Positions 1 to 8,229 of a stretch of DNA of 64,000 nucleotides are shown one piece after another. Position numbers and translations under genes: made by a program. Each line of letters starts with the position of its first letter. The first letter of the stretch is position 1. The notes under the pieces are model-generated. The model searched no databases and was not told the origin of the DNA. It was given only the letters and a program-made list of their open reading frames with translations. Origin of the DNA: Acidobacteriota bacterium (GTDB lineage: Bacteria > Acidobacteriota > Terriglobia > Bryobacterales > Bryobacteraceae); contig JAPKYZ010000101.1 in NCBI GenBank assembly GCA_026394055.1, positions 121,559 through 185,558 on the forward strand, given 5' to 3'.

Positions 1-644
1 GGCGTCTCCCCGCGACTGAGCGAGGCCGAGAGCTGACGGATCCGCTCCTGGATCAGGCCCTCCGGAAAGCGGCGGCTCATGTCACCGGCGTCGCTCGAGT
101 TCACCACCGGGTTGGTGTAGTCCTCGCGATACCGGGCCACGTTGCTATCGCTGATCCAGAGCGTGGCCACGCGCACCTGGGCCTTGGCGGCGATCGAGTC
201 CGCCAGCTGCTGCGTGGCTTCGAGCGAATTCAATAGGCCCGGCCGCGCCGTCACCGTCAACGCCTGCAAGGCCGCCGCGATGCTTTCGCGCGAGGCGCCG
301 GGCTCTTCGACAACGCGCAGATCATCGCCCGCCCGCAACAGACCCACGCGCACCGATGGCGGCAACGCTTCGATCTGCTTGAGCAGTGTCTCTCGCGCCT
401 GGTCCACCAGCGTCAGGTCTCCGGAGAAATCCACGGCAATCAACAGCAGCAAGTCATCCCCCGGCTTCAACAGCCGCGCGACCTTCGCCGGAGCGCCGTT
501 CAATTTCACCGTGACGTCCGTGGCCGCAACGGGCTCACCCAGGGCGCGGAACGGCACCCGCAGACGTGGCGTGCGCACCTCCGGCGGCGCAGCAAACGCA
601 AAGCCGCTCGCCAGCAACCCGGCCATCACCCATCTCGTCCGCAT
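1..644 (-). CDS. VWFA-related exported protein, 3' end beyond window
   Basis: About 214 codons are visible before the window edge. The start is a short signal peptide (MRTRWVMAGLLASGFAFA), followed by a domain with the beta-strand LLLLIAVDFSGD and the later strand VRVATLWISDSN. This resembles the VWFA-related domain common in Acidobacteriota secreted proteins, although the metal-binding DxSxS is degenerate (DFSGD). The ATG shares its A with the TGA stop of the upstream receptor gene (TGATG), so the two are translationally coupled. It is probably a periplasmic or surface binding protein acting with that receptor. The family assignment is moderate because the C-terminal half is missing. Confidence 0.6.
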   Translation of the reverse strand, partial: MRTRWVMAGLLASGFAFAAPPEVRTPRLRVPFRALGEPVAATDVTVKLNGAPAKVARLLKPGDDLLLLIAVDFSGDLTLVDQARETLLKQIEALPPSVRVGLLRAGDDLRVVEEPGASRESIAAALQALTVTARPGLLNSLEATQQLADSIAAKAQVRVATLWISDSNVARYREDYTNPVVNSSDAGDMSRRFPEGLIQERIRQLSASLSRGET

Positions 645-3433
645 CAGAAGCTATACCTTAAACCCAACTGGATCACGCGTCCACCACGAGAGCTAATGAT
701 ACGCCCCGCGTTCACGTTCGGCGCCGAGGCCGTGCCGATGGTAGTGTCGGGGTCCGCCCAGTTGGCGTGGTTGATGAAGTTCAGGCCCACCATGCTGAAC
801 TCGACGCTCTTTTCGATGGAGAGTGAAATGCGCTTGTTCAACGAGAGATCGTGATTCTGCGCACCCGGGCCACGCAGCGAAGGATGCGTGCGGGCCGCAT
901 CGCCCACCGTGAAATCGGCCGGTTGCGCAAAGGCATCGGGGTTAAACCAGCGCTCCGGCGTCTGCTCCGCCGCATGCGGATCGACGCCCGGCACCACGTC
1001 GACGTAGAGTGTATCCACCACGCGGCCCGTGTTGTTGAACTGCGGCCGCAAGGCCAGCGGCAGGCCACTCACGATGGTGGTGACGCCACTGACGGACCAG
1101 CCTTCGACGATATAGCGCCGCCAATCGGTCACCGGGAACAGCAGCCGGTTGGGGCCCATGGGGATCTCGTAGCTATAGGTCAGCGTCAACCGTTGCGGGT
1201 TGTTGCTGGAGGTCAAGGCCCACTCGTTGGACCGGTTGTAGTAGTCCTGGATGCCGTAGGGGCCGGAGTAGTTGTCCATCTGCTTGGACACTTCATAGGT
1301 GGTGGAGAGCACCAATCCAGAAGATGAGCGCTTCTCCAAACGCAGATAGCCCGCATCACGCTGATACCGGCCCTCCGGCCAGGAGCTGAAGATGTTGAAG
1401 CGCTGGTACTGCGGGTAAGGCCGCTGCGCCTGGTTGAACGCTTCGTCGTTCAGCTGATCCCGATACTCCAGCGCGCTTAACGGGATGGCATTCGGGTTCG
1501 ACGCCGAATTGCCGAGCAGTAAGTTTCGCCCGTGCGCATGCCCCAGGCCCACGGTCAACAGCAATGAGCTGGGCAGCTCGCGTTCGAGCGATAGGCCGAA
1601 CGATTGATAGGTGGGCTGCTTGCCCGTGCTCTCGACGAGATCGGCAATCGTATTGTTGGCCGACTCCGGCCGCAAATCGGGAAACGTCCGTCCACCCGGC
1701 GGTACGGTGGCGGTCAAGATCGCCGCCGGTTCCAGCTGCGGGTTTGGCGACACCCAGGCCGGGCTGCCGTTGAACGCCTGCGTGCCCCACTGCGATGAGT
1801 AGACCGGGATGGCCGAATAGGACCGCCCGTAGCTGGCCCGCACCACGGTCCGCGTACCGCCCAGCGGGTTCCAAGCGATGCCCAGGCTGGGTTCGCCCTT
1901 GCACAGGAAGGGCTGGAAGGTCCGCCCCTGCCCGCCCACACCAGCCGCCACCAGCGCCCCCGGACGGCCGTTCTCCGGGTTGATCACATCCAGCGCCACG
2001 GTGGACTGGCGGTCATACTTTTCCTGCCGCGCGCCGCTCATCTCGAGCCCCAGCGAGAAGCTGAACACCAGGCCCTTCAACACTTCCCACTGATCACTCA
2101 TGGCCAATGAATAGCGGCTGCGGCGGAAGTAGCTGGGGCTTTGCACGACGCTCTGTTCGGCAAACTCGGCCTGGCCCAGCAGAAAGCTGGCAAAGGCGTG
2201 TCCGGTATTGTTGATGCCGGGCAAGCTGGTCAAGCCGGAGCCGAAGCGGTAGCTGCCCTCGGGGTAGGTGGGCGAATAGATGTTCACCTGATCCCGGAAC
2301 CAGCGCGCCGCCATCCGCAGCCGGTGTTGCCGCCAGCGCATCGAGTAGCCTTCGGCGATGGAAAACACCTGCCGCGCGCTCCGCAGTTCGGCGTTGGCCC
2401 GGCCCATGGGGAGATAGGCCCCCATCTTGTAGTTCGGGTAGACGCGGCCGTTCACGGTCTCCGGCAGATTGGTGATCCGGTCGCTGGAGACGTCAATCGA
2501 GAGAGAGTTCAGCCGCTGGGGCGAGATGGTGAAAGTGTGCTCGATGCCGGCGCGCTCGCTCTGCCGGTCGCGCACGACGGGTCCGGGATTGGCGGCATTC
2601 AGAAACACCGGCGCCGCGCCGTCCAGGCCTTTGGAATGGCTGAAGGACCCGCCCAGCCGGTGGTGTTCGTCGACAGTATGGTCCAGGCGGCCGATGAAGC
2701 CATTGGCGCTATTCACTTCCGGCGAAAAGACAAAATAGTTGTTCCGGAAGAACGGCCCCGCCGTCGAGTTGGGCTCCGGATACAGCTGGGCGGCCGCCAC
2801 GGCTTGGGGGTTCAGGCGGGAGACCGGAATCACGTTGCCCGGGAACGGGTTCCGCTGATACTGCAGATTGCTGGTGGTCAGCGGCTGGGTGGAGTTGTAG
2901 CCTGGGTTGGTTGCAGTGGACGCCGGGTCAAAGATGGGCAACGGCTCACCGGCCGGGTCCACCACTTGTGACCAGTCACCAGTCCGCTCCGCCATCGTGG
3001 GGATGGTGTTCAGCGAGGAGCGTCCGGTCTTCTCCCGCATCCCTTCATAGGTAAGGCTGAAGAACGTGGTCCGGCCGCCGTCAAACAGTTTTGGAATCCA
3101 GACCGGACCGCTCAAATTGACGCCGAACTGGTTGCGCCGCAAGATGTTCTTCTTGCCGCCACGCTGCGCGACCTCATGCGGCACCGCGTCCAGAAAGTCG
3201 TTGCGGAAGTTCTCAAACAGCCGCCCATGCCAGCGGGACTTGCGGCTGGTCGAGGTCACCTGCGCGGCCACGCCCTCCACCATCCCCAGCCGCCGGCTCT
3301 GGACGCGAAACTCCTCAATGGCCTTTTGCATCTCCGGAGCAGAATCCCGAGGTGCGGTACCTGGCCGGGCCTGCGGGTCCGCCAGTGGCGAAAGCATGAT
3401 CAGCGAAGTTGCCGCAAGCGCCAGTACACTCAT
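644..3433 (-). CDS. TonB-dependent receptor-type barrel lacking a complete plug
   Basis: A 929-aa outer-membrane protein with an N-terminal signal peptide (about residues 1-22). The usual Oar-like order is carboxypeptidase-regulatory domain, plug, barrel. Here the signal peptide is followed almost at once by the end of the plug (AIEEFRVQS at about residue 38) and then typical barrel strands (LRRNQFGVNLSGPV, TTFFSLTYEGMRE), ending in RYSF with a terminal aromatic residue. The regulatory domain and most of the plug are absent. It lies 6 bp after the esterase gene and overlaps the VWFA gene by 1 bp, so the three form one operon. It may be a specialised plug-less porin or receptor. The family call is sure; the substrate is unknown. 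Confidence 0.85.
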   Translation of the reverse strand: MSVLALAATSLIMLSPLADPQARPGTAPRDSAPEMQKAIEEFRVQSRRLGMVEGVAAQVTSTSRKSRWHGRLFENFRNDFLDAVPHEVAQRGGKKNILRRNQFGVNLSGPVWIPKLFDGGRTTFFSLTYEGMREKTGRSSLNTIPTMAERTGDWSQVVDPAGEPLPIFDPASTATNPGYNSTQPLTTSNLQYQRNPFPGNVIPVSRLNPQAVAAAQLYPEPNSTAGPFFRNNYFVFSPEVNSANGFIGRLDHTVDEHHRLGGSFSHSKGLDGAAPVFLNAANPGPVVRDRQSERAGIEHTFTISPQRLNSLSIDVSSDRITNLPETVNGRVYPNYKMGAYLPMGRANAELRSARQVFSIAEGYSMRWRQHRLRMAARWFRDQVNIYSPTYPEGSYRFGSGLTSLPGINNTGHAFASFLLGQAEFAEQSVVQSPSYFRRSRYSLAMSDQWEVLKGLVFSFSLGLEMSGARQEKYDRQSTVALDVINPENGRPGALVAAGVGGQGRTFQPFLCKGEPSLGIAWNPLGGTRTVVRASYGRSYSAIPVYSSQWGTQAFNGSPAWVSPNPQLEPAAILTATVPPGGRTFPDLRPESANNTIADLVESTGKQPTYQSFGLSLERELPSSLLLTVGLGHAHGRNLLLGNSASNPNAIPLSALEYRDQLNDEAFNQAQRPYPQYQRFNIFSSWPEGRYQRDAGYLRLEKRSSSGLVLSTTYEVSKQMDNYSGPYGIQDYYNRSNEWALTSSNNPQRLTLTYSYEIPMGPNRLLFPVTDWRRYIVEGWSVSGVTTIVSGLPLALRPQFNNTGRVVDTLYVDVVPGVDPHAAEQTPERWFNPDAFAQPADFTVGDAARTHPSLRGPGAQNHDLSLNKRISLSIEKSVEFSMVGLNFINHANWADPDTTIGTASAPNVNAGRIISSRGGRVIQLGLRYSF

Positions 3434-3439
3434 CGCCGC

Positions 3440-4180
3440 TTACCCAAACAGCTGCCCAAAGTACTCCGGCACGCATTTGCGCCACCACGGCCAGTCGTGC
3501 GTCACATCGTGACCCCAGACATCCAGCTGATGCGGAATGCCCTTGGCCGTGAGAATGTTCGACAGCTGCCGCGCGCGGTGGGGCGCCTCATATTGGCCTT
3601 GCCCGGTGAAGATGATGATCTTCTTGCCGCCGTGGCGCAGCATTGGCAGATAGTAGTCGTCGTTCAAGCCGGCGACAAAGTCCACCGTGTTGTTGAAGTA
3701 GACATCGTCGTTGTAGTGGCCGTCCATGTAGCCGCGGATGTCGTAGCTGCCGGCGATCAGCATGACGCCGCTGAAGCGGTCCGGGTGTTTGAAGAACGTC
3801 ATCGCCGCCAGTGTTGAACCCAGGCTGATGCCGAACAGCATCGGCTTTACATCGCCCCCGCCACAATCGCTGGAGATCAGCGGCAGCACTTCGTTGATCA
3901 GATAGCTGTCGTAGCGCTTCAGCCACTCGATCTTGTCCCACGGCGCCGTCGCGTCGTTCAGCAGGGCCTGTTTGTTGACGCTGTTGACGGCGTAGCCTTT
4001 GGCCCGGCCGTTCTCAAACCACCAGGAGATCGCGTCGATCAGCTGGAACCGCTCATACTCCAAATAGTCCGCGGCCGCGGTGGGCAGCATCAGCACGGGC
4101 GGGCCGTAGTGGCCATAGGCCACCAGGGGCATGTGCTGGAACAACCGCTCACTATACCAACCGGTAATCTCTCGGCGCAT
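3440..4180 (-). CDS. Putative esterase, alpha/beta hydrolase (esterase D-like)
   Basis: A 246-aa hydrolase without an obvious signal peptide. The nucleophile elbow GISLGS (G-x-S-x-G) is near residue 158, and the C-terminal HDWPWW supplies the expected catalytic histidine. The N-terminal part (VLMLPTAAAD, then the helix around FQLIDAISWW) matches the putative-esterase family that includes antigen 85 and esterase D. It is the first gene of the minus-strand operon with the plug-less receptor and VWFA protein, which suggests the three process or import one ester-containing compound. The substrate cannot be read from the sequence. Confidence 0.75.
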   Translation of the reverse strand: MRREITGWYSERLFQHMPLVAYGHYGPPVLMLPTAAADYLEYERFQLIDAISWWFENGRAKGYAVNSVNKQALLNDATAPWDKIEWLKRYDSYLINEVLPLISSDCGGGDVKPMLFGISLGSTLAAMTFFKHPDRFSGVMLIAGSYDIRGYMDGHYNDDVYFNNTVDFVAGLNDDYYLPMLRHGGKKIIIFTGQGQYEAPHRARQLSNILTAKGIPHQLDVWGHDVTHDWPWWRKCVPEYFGQLFG

Positions 4181-4261
4181 ACCTCAATTATCGCGCAGCC
4201 GCATGGGCGGCCCAGGAACAATGGGTTGGCGTGAAGTGTCTAACCGGACGAGAGACCCAGG

Positions 4262-5680
4262 ATGCCACGCCTGTCTGCTGCCTCCAGTTCGCCGCCGTCC
4301 CATCACTGGTGGCCTCGCGTTGTGCCCCTGCTTTCACTGATGATCACCTGGTGGGTGCTGGAGCTTTCCGGCTTGGCCTATCCGCTACGCGCAGTGGCCA
4401 CGGCGAATCCATTCATCAGGGCGGGCCTCCTCTGCGGCCTATCCGTGGGCACGGCAAGTCTGGCGCTGTGGCTGCTCGATCGTCGCGGCGACCGCGCTCA
4501 GCGAACGATGCGGCGGCTCCGGGCAGGCTTGGCGGCCCTATGTCTGGCACCTTTCGCCGCGCTCATCAGCGCCCACTCTCCCGTCCTGCTGGCGGCGGGT
4601 GGGCTGTTGGCCGTCGCCTTGACCTGGCTCGTGCTCGCGGAACACCCTGGGCCGAAAAGCCCGGCAGCGCTGGGAGGCGCGGATCGTCCGCTCTTTGATC
4701 TCCACTCTGCCCGGACCCTCCGCCAATCGCCGCTCCCTGCCCTGGCGTTGGCGATTGCGGGCCACGCCGCCGCCGGTCTGCTCTTGACCGGACGCCTGAA
4801 GGGCGCGGCCTGGTTGCTGGTGGCGTCGCTGGTGGCCTCCGCTTGGTGGTTGTCGGTGCTGCGGGAGATCCCACCGCCGCCGCCGCGCGCCTTCCACCAG
4901 CAGCTGCTGATTCTGGCGGCCGTGTTGATGACGTTTCTGGGCGTGCTGCCGCCAGGCCGGTGGAGCGGCATCATGGGTCTTGACCCGGCTCGCGCGGAGG
5001 CCTCCCCCACGCCGCCGCCCCAGGAGGCTGCAGGCCGCGGAAGTGCCCGGGCGGGGGAATCGAGTGAAGGCGGCACTCACGACGGCGTGATCATTTTGCC
5101 GGAGGAGGAGCCGCATACCGTACTGGTGCCACCCCTGCCCGCACTGCGCCCGAATCTGTTTCACTCTCCGGACCAGGAGCCGCTCAGCATTCCATTCTTT
5201 GGCGTGTACTGGCTGTTCAAGTTCCCTGATCGCCGCCCGCCCCCAGGGTCGATGGTGAAACGCGGGACGCCCGAGACGCTCAAGTTCCGGTCCACCGATT
5301 GGCGGCCGTTGATTCTGGAAGGCCGCCAGAACTTGGGCCAATCGATTGACGTCAGCTGCTGCAGCCGGATTGAGATGGATATCTCCAATGCCGACATCTA
5401 TCCCGGTACGGTGCAGGCGGCGCTGACCTTGATCGATACCGCCTCGCCCGGCCAGCCGGGTTGGAAACTTCCGCGGGCCCCGGTGACCAGCTTCCGCGGC
5501 TTTGGGAGTGAAGCGGCGGTGCCTGAGACCCTGGTCTTCCCCTTCGCCAGCCAGGAAGCGGATCGGCCCTTGGTCCGCTTCGACGAACTCCACATCCGGT
5601 TCCAACTCGACCACGGCCGGGCCCACGCGAGTCCCCGCATGGCCATCCGCCGCTTCCGGCTGGTCCCGCGCGGGCGCTAG
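4262..5680 (+). CDS. Unrecognised multi-pass membrane protein with periplasmic C-domain
   Basis: A 472-aa protein I do not recognise. The first ~240 residues contain about six hydrophobic segments (around 22-40, 50-75, 88-125, 160-178, 180-200 and 210-230). After a low-complexity linker rich in Pro, Gly and Ala (about 245-275) comes a soluble region of about 190 residues rich in beta-prone stretches, with a CC pair (DVSCCSRIEMD). No catalytic motif is visible. The first ATG is used; later in-frame ATGs (for example MITWW) are possible because the ribosome binding site is weak. It stands alone, convergent with the sigma/anti-sigma-like pair. Confidence 0.6.
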   Translation: MPRLSAASSSPPSHHWWPRVVPLLSLMITWWVLELSGLAYPLRAVATANPFIRAGLLCGLSVGTASLALWLLDRRGDRAQRTMRRLRAGLAALCLAPFAALISAHSPVLLAAGGLLAVALTWLVLAEHPGPKSPAALGGADRPLFDLHSARTLRQSPLPALALAIAGHAAAGLLLTGRLKGAAWLLVASLVASAWWLSVLREIPPPPPRAFHQQLLILAAVLMTFLGVLPPGRWSGIMGLDPARAEASPTPPPQEAAGRGSARAGESSEGGTHDGVIILPEEEPHTVLVPPLPALRPNLFHSPDQEPLSIPFFGVYWLFKFPDRRPPPGSMVKRGTPETLKFRSTDWRPLILEGRQNLGQSIDVSCCSRIEMDISNADIYPGTVQAALTLIDTASPGQPGWKLPRAPVTSFRGFGSEAAVPETLVFPFASQEADRPLVRFDELHIRFQLDHGRAHASPRMAIRRFRLVPRGR

Positions 5681-5687
5681 CAGCTGC

Positions 5688-6122
5688 TCACCGCAGCCCG
5701 GCGCGCCGCAGCCGCTCGCTGAGATAGACAAACACGCCCCAGGCCATCGCCGACACCCCTTCGGCCACGATCATGAACTTCGAGTTGTCGAAGAACACGG
5801 GGTGGATGCCATTGCTGTCGAACCAGAACGTGAACGGCACCAGCATGGTGGTTAAGGCGAACCCCATCACACCCATCCGCCAAGCGATCAGCTGCTGCGT
5901 GGAGCGCATGGCCCGCAGGCATTCGTCGTTTGATGCGGCGGCCGGCGCCGGTACGGCGACTGGGGACAGTAACTGCGAGGCCAACTCCGGATGCTCTCGC
6001 AGATACTGCTCCACCAGCTGCACTGTACCGGGCGAGGCTTCCCCCGCCTGGTGCAGCGTGATCAAGTCCTTCATCACGTCATCGGGCAATTGCAAATCAA
6101 CGGACATCTTCATCGCCTTCAC
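5688..6122 (-). CDS. Small two-helix membrane protein paired with ECF sigma factor
   Basis: A 144-aa protein starting at GTG, whose GTGA overlaps the stop of the sigma factor gene by 4 bp, so translation is coupled. The first ~75 residues are soluble and acidic/helical (QLPDDVMKDLITLHQ, TVQLVEQYLREHPEL). Two hydrophobic segments follow (about 81-100 and 115-133). Position and topology fit a membrane anti-sigma factor, but the zinc-binding HxxxCxxC motif of the ZAS family is absent; only one Cys occurs before the helices. In-frame ATGs lie three and five codons downstream. The regulatory role is inference from context. Confidence 0.65.
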   Translation of the reverse strand: MKAMKMSVDLQLPDDVMKDLITLHQAGEASPGTVQLVEQYLREHPELASQLLSPVAVPAPAAASNDECLRAMRSTQQLIAWRMGVMGFALTTMLVPFTFWFDSNGIHPVFFDNSKFMIVAEGVSAMAWGVFVYLSERLRRAGLR

Positions 6123-6607
6123 TCCTTCACGGAAACCGTCTCAGTGGGATGGAGAATCTCATTCAGCTGCAGCCGAGCGCGGTGGATGCGGACCTTCACC
6201 GTCGCCAGCGGCAGCTCCAGCGACCGCGCGATCTCTTCGTAGGGCAGTTCGCTCACCGCATGCATCACCAGCGGCAGCCGGTACTTGTCCGGCAGTTGCT
6301 GGATGGCGGCCAGTGTCTGGTCAAGGTAGCGCTTGGCTTCGGGCTTCGCCGCCGGCGCGGTGACGTCCAAGGCCAAGGGTTGCGCGCGCCAGCCGCGCCG
6401 CTGCCGGTCCGTCACCAGATTGCGGGCGATGGCCAGCAGATAGCCCTTGGCGGACTCTTCGCGAATCCGGCCCGAGGTGGTCCAGGCTCGCAGAAACGTC
6501 TCCGAGGTGATCTCCGCCGCCGCGTCGTCACTGCCCGTTAGATAGCAAACAAACCGCCGCACGTCCGGCGCGTACTGCAAGTAGACGGACGTGAAATCAA
6601 TCTCCAT
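6119..6607 (-). CDS. RNA polymerase ECF sigma factor
   Basis: A 162-aa sigma-70 family protein of ECF size. Region 2 covers about residues 8-75 (FTSVYLQYAPDVRRFV, ITSETFLRAW, GYLLAIARNLVTDRQRR). Region 4 covers about 100-155 and carries the helix-turn-helix LPYEEIARSLELPLATVKVRIHRAR. It should direct RNA polymerase to a small regulon. The next gene overlaps it by 4 bp and encodes a two-helix membrane protein that may hold it inactive. The ATG is the only sensible start, though its Shine-Dalgarno is weak. Target promoters are not apparent in the window. Confidence 0.93.
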   Translation of the reverse strand: MEIDFTSVYLQYAPDVRRFVCYLTGSDDAAAEITSETFLRAWTTSGRIREESAKGYLLAIARNLVTDRQRRGWRAQPLALDVTAPAAKPEAKRYLDQTLAAIQQLPDKYRLPLVMHAVSELPYEEIARSLELPLATVKVRIHRARLQLNEILHPTETVSVKE

Positions 6608-6664
6608 TCCGCCCCATAAACGCGCGGCCGGACGGTTGGTTACAAAGCCACAGCAGAAAACTCA

Positions 6665-7309
6665 CTACTTTTTCGGCGTGATCAGTTTCTGCTGGTCCTG
6701 GTTGGCTACTTGCAGATTGTTTTCCACCACAAAGGCCGAGGTCTGGTTGGCCTGCATTTCGGCGATCGTGCGGTCCATGGTGGAATCGACGACTCCTTCC
6801 AGGCGCAGTGTTCCATTGCGGACGATCAGATGGATGGCGTGCCAGCCCACCGGCGGATCATTGGTGATGCCCCCCGCCGCCCGGCCGAGTGAGGAGAACT
6901 GTGGTCCCGCCCGGTTGCTGGTATACCGGCTGAGCACCTGGTGACCATAGATGCGCGCGTAGGCTTGTGCGCGGATGGTGTCATCGTTGGGAGACAGCGG
7001 CAGCACTTCGATCTTGTTCTCCACCGCCGTGACGCCTTCCACCTTCTGCGTCACCCGCTCCGCATCAGCCTTCAGCACCGGCCGGGAGACGACGCCACGC
7101 AGGATCACGGTGTAGCCCTTGATGCCGAAGGTGATGGAATCGAACACGCCGTAGTTGGGCAGGTTCAGCACGGCCCGCTGAATGTCGCGCGCCATGCGCA
7201 GGACGGCCCGCTCCATCGCCGGGTCAACCGGCTTGGGCGCGGGGTCCTGCGCGAGCGCGAATGATGCGGTGAGGCAGAGAGTGAGGGACAGCTTCATGAC
7301 CACTATCAT
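6665..7309 (-). CDS. Exported protein with two BON domains
   Basis: A 214-aa protein with a signal peptide (KLSLTLCLTASFALAQ). Two BON-like modules follow: about residues 45-105 (VFDSITFGIKGYTVILRGVVSRP ending in VEGVTAVENKIEVLP) and about 150-205 (HLIVRNGTLRLEGVVDS ending in AFVVENNLQV). BON domains usually bind phospholipid membranes or stabilise envelope structures, so a periplasmic role is likely. The upstream ATG is listed; an ATG four codons in (MKLSLT) gives a more typical signal peptide. It stands 57 bp upstream of the sigma gene on the same strand and could be co-transcribed with it. Confidence 0.82.
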   Translation of the reverse strand: MIVVMKLSLTLCLTASFALAQDPAPKPVDPAMERAVLRMARDIQRAVLNLPNYGVFDSITFGIKGYTVILRGVVSRPVLKADAERVTQKVEGVTAVENKIEVLPLSPNDDTIRAQAYARIYGHQVLSRYTSNRAGPQFSSLGRAAGGITNDPPVGWHAIHLIVRNGTLRLEGVVDSTMDRTIAEMQANQTSAFVVENNLQVANQDQQKLITPKK

Positions 7310-7502
7310 CCCGCTGCTGGTGGTCGGCGTGGGCGTATGGCCTTCGGGGATTGGCCACTGGCGGTTGCCTGAGCGGTTGTGGGTTCTCGAACAGCCCGCT
7401 CCTGCGGGTCCGCGGCTCGGAGTCGGCGTTTGTGGGGTAATTGGCTAACGCCGCTGATGGTCGAGCACCGACCAAGATTGTTCGGAACGCTACAATCAAA
7501 GG

Positions 7503-7730
7503 GTGAGACTCACCATTGAGCTGGACCGTGAGGACGATGGGCGTTGGATCGCGGAGGCCATGGAGTTGCCCGGAGTGATGTGCTACGGCGAGACCCGTGA
7601 CCAAGCCATTAGTCTCGCGGAAAGGCTGGCCATCGAAGTGATTGCCGACCGCATCGCTCACGGGGAGTTGCCATCATCAGCCCTGGCGGTCTCATTCTCG
7701 ATTCCCGATGAGCAAATGGCCATCTGCTAA
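7503..7730 (+). CDS. hicB: HicB-like antitoxin
   Basis: A 75-aa protein from a GTG start. The fold signature is a partial RNase-H-like sheet: MRLTIELDREDDGRWIAEAM, then LPGVMCYGETRDQAISLAERL, typical of HicB-type antitoxins (DxDGxW...LPG...GxTxxEA). It is short and lacks a separate C-terminal DNA-binding domain. Its last 23 bp overlap the hicA reading frame. The order hicB-hicA is the reverse of the canonical hicA-hicB. It is expected to sequester the HicA RNase. Confidence 0.82.
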   Translation: MRLTIELDREDDGRWIAEAMELPGVMCYGETRDQAISLAERLAIEVIADRIAHGELPSSALAVSFSIPDEQMAIC

Positions 7731-7920
7731 ACCGCGCCGTGTCCTGGCGGCACTGGAACGGATTGGCTGGCGGATCAAGCGCCAAAGCGGCTCGCACCGT
7801 CTCCTTGTGCGGCCGGGGTGGCCGGATTATGAGTTCTCCTTCCACGATCACGACGAGGTTGGCCCGAAGATGCTCGCTCGCTTGGCCAAGCATACCGGGT
7901 TGACGCCCGAGGATCTCTGA
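7708..7920 (+). CDS. hicA: HicA-like mRNA interferase toxin
   Basis: A 70-aa protein starting at the ATG at 7708, inside the end of hicB but in another frame. It has the dsRBD-like layout of HicA: an N-terminal helix (KPRRVLAALERIGW), then RQSGSHRLLV with the conserved catalytic G-S-H, and a C-terminal KMLARLAKHTGLTPEDL helix. HicA toxins are translation-independent mRNA interferases. A longer in-frame reading from 7642 exists, but the 70-aa version matches family length and is the better start. The catalytic His is intact, so the toxin is probably functional. Confidence 0.85.
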   Translation: MSKWPSAKPRRVLAALERIGWRIKRQSGSHRLLVRPGWPDYEFSFHDHDEVGPKMLARLAKHTGLTPEDL

Positions 7921-8154
7921 GGGCCGGCGGCGATGCGAAAAACCCAGCCTTACGGACAATGCCTCCAGATCGCAAACGCGGCCGGCGGTGGAAGTCCAGC
8001 AAGGAGCTGCCGACAGTCAGTCCATGATCTCCAGACGATACTGATTTGGCACTTGCACCGCCCGCCGCAGGGGGATATCGCACCCGGACTGAGTCATGAG
8101 TCATGACCTCCTTAATGGCCGCCACGTCGGCTCTGACGCCCGCGATGATCCCGG
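7921..8154. other. Intergenic stretch between HicBA and DUF433/DUF5615 remnant
   Basis: This spacer holds no convincing gene. Reading frames on both strands are compositionally poor. The part nearest 8155 may carry decayed toxin sequence on the minus strand (see the pseudogene entry), but I could not align it confidently. Confidence 0.5.
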
Positions 8155-8229
8155 TTAGCGCGCCAGGTCTGAGTGGAAGAGAGCGGCTACCGTTGGACCC
8201 TCAACGCTCTCGTCCGCCAGTAATCTCAC
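8155..8229 (-). pseudogene. Truncated DUF5615 (PIN-like) toxin remnant
   Basis: Directly overlapping the DUF433 stop by 4 bp (GTGA) is a reading frame of only 24 codons, MRLLADESVEGPTVAALFHS..., ending in TAA. The opening matches the N-terminus of DUF5615 PIN-like proteins (M-R-x-L-A-D-E plus P-x-V-A-A-L), the usual partners of DUF433 antitoxins. A full DUF5615 is about 110 aa. I cannot recover the rest in another frame, so an internal deletion or several frameshifts is likely. The identification rests on about 17 residues plus context. Confidence 0.6.

Noticed and set aside
2141..2971. 276-codon plus-strand frame inside the first receptor gene
   Set aside because: Shadow frame of the well-supported minus-strand barrel; no domain-like sequence.
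7775..8125. Minus-strand 116-codon frame opposite hicA as the missing DUF5615 toxin
   Set aside because: Its sequence shows no DUF5615 pattern apart from a possible short C-terminal-like patch; it is not supportable as a gene.
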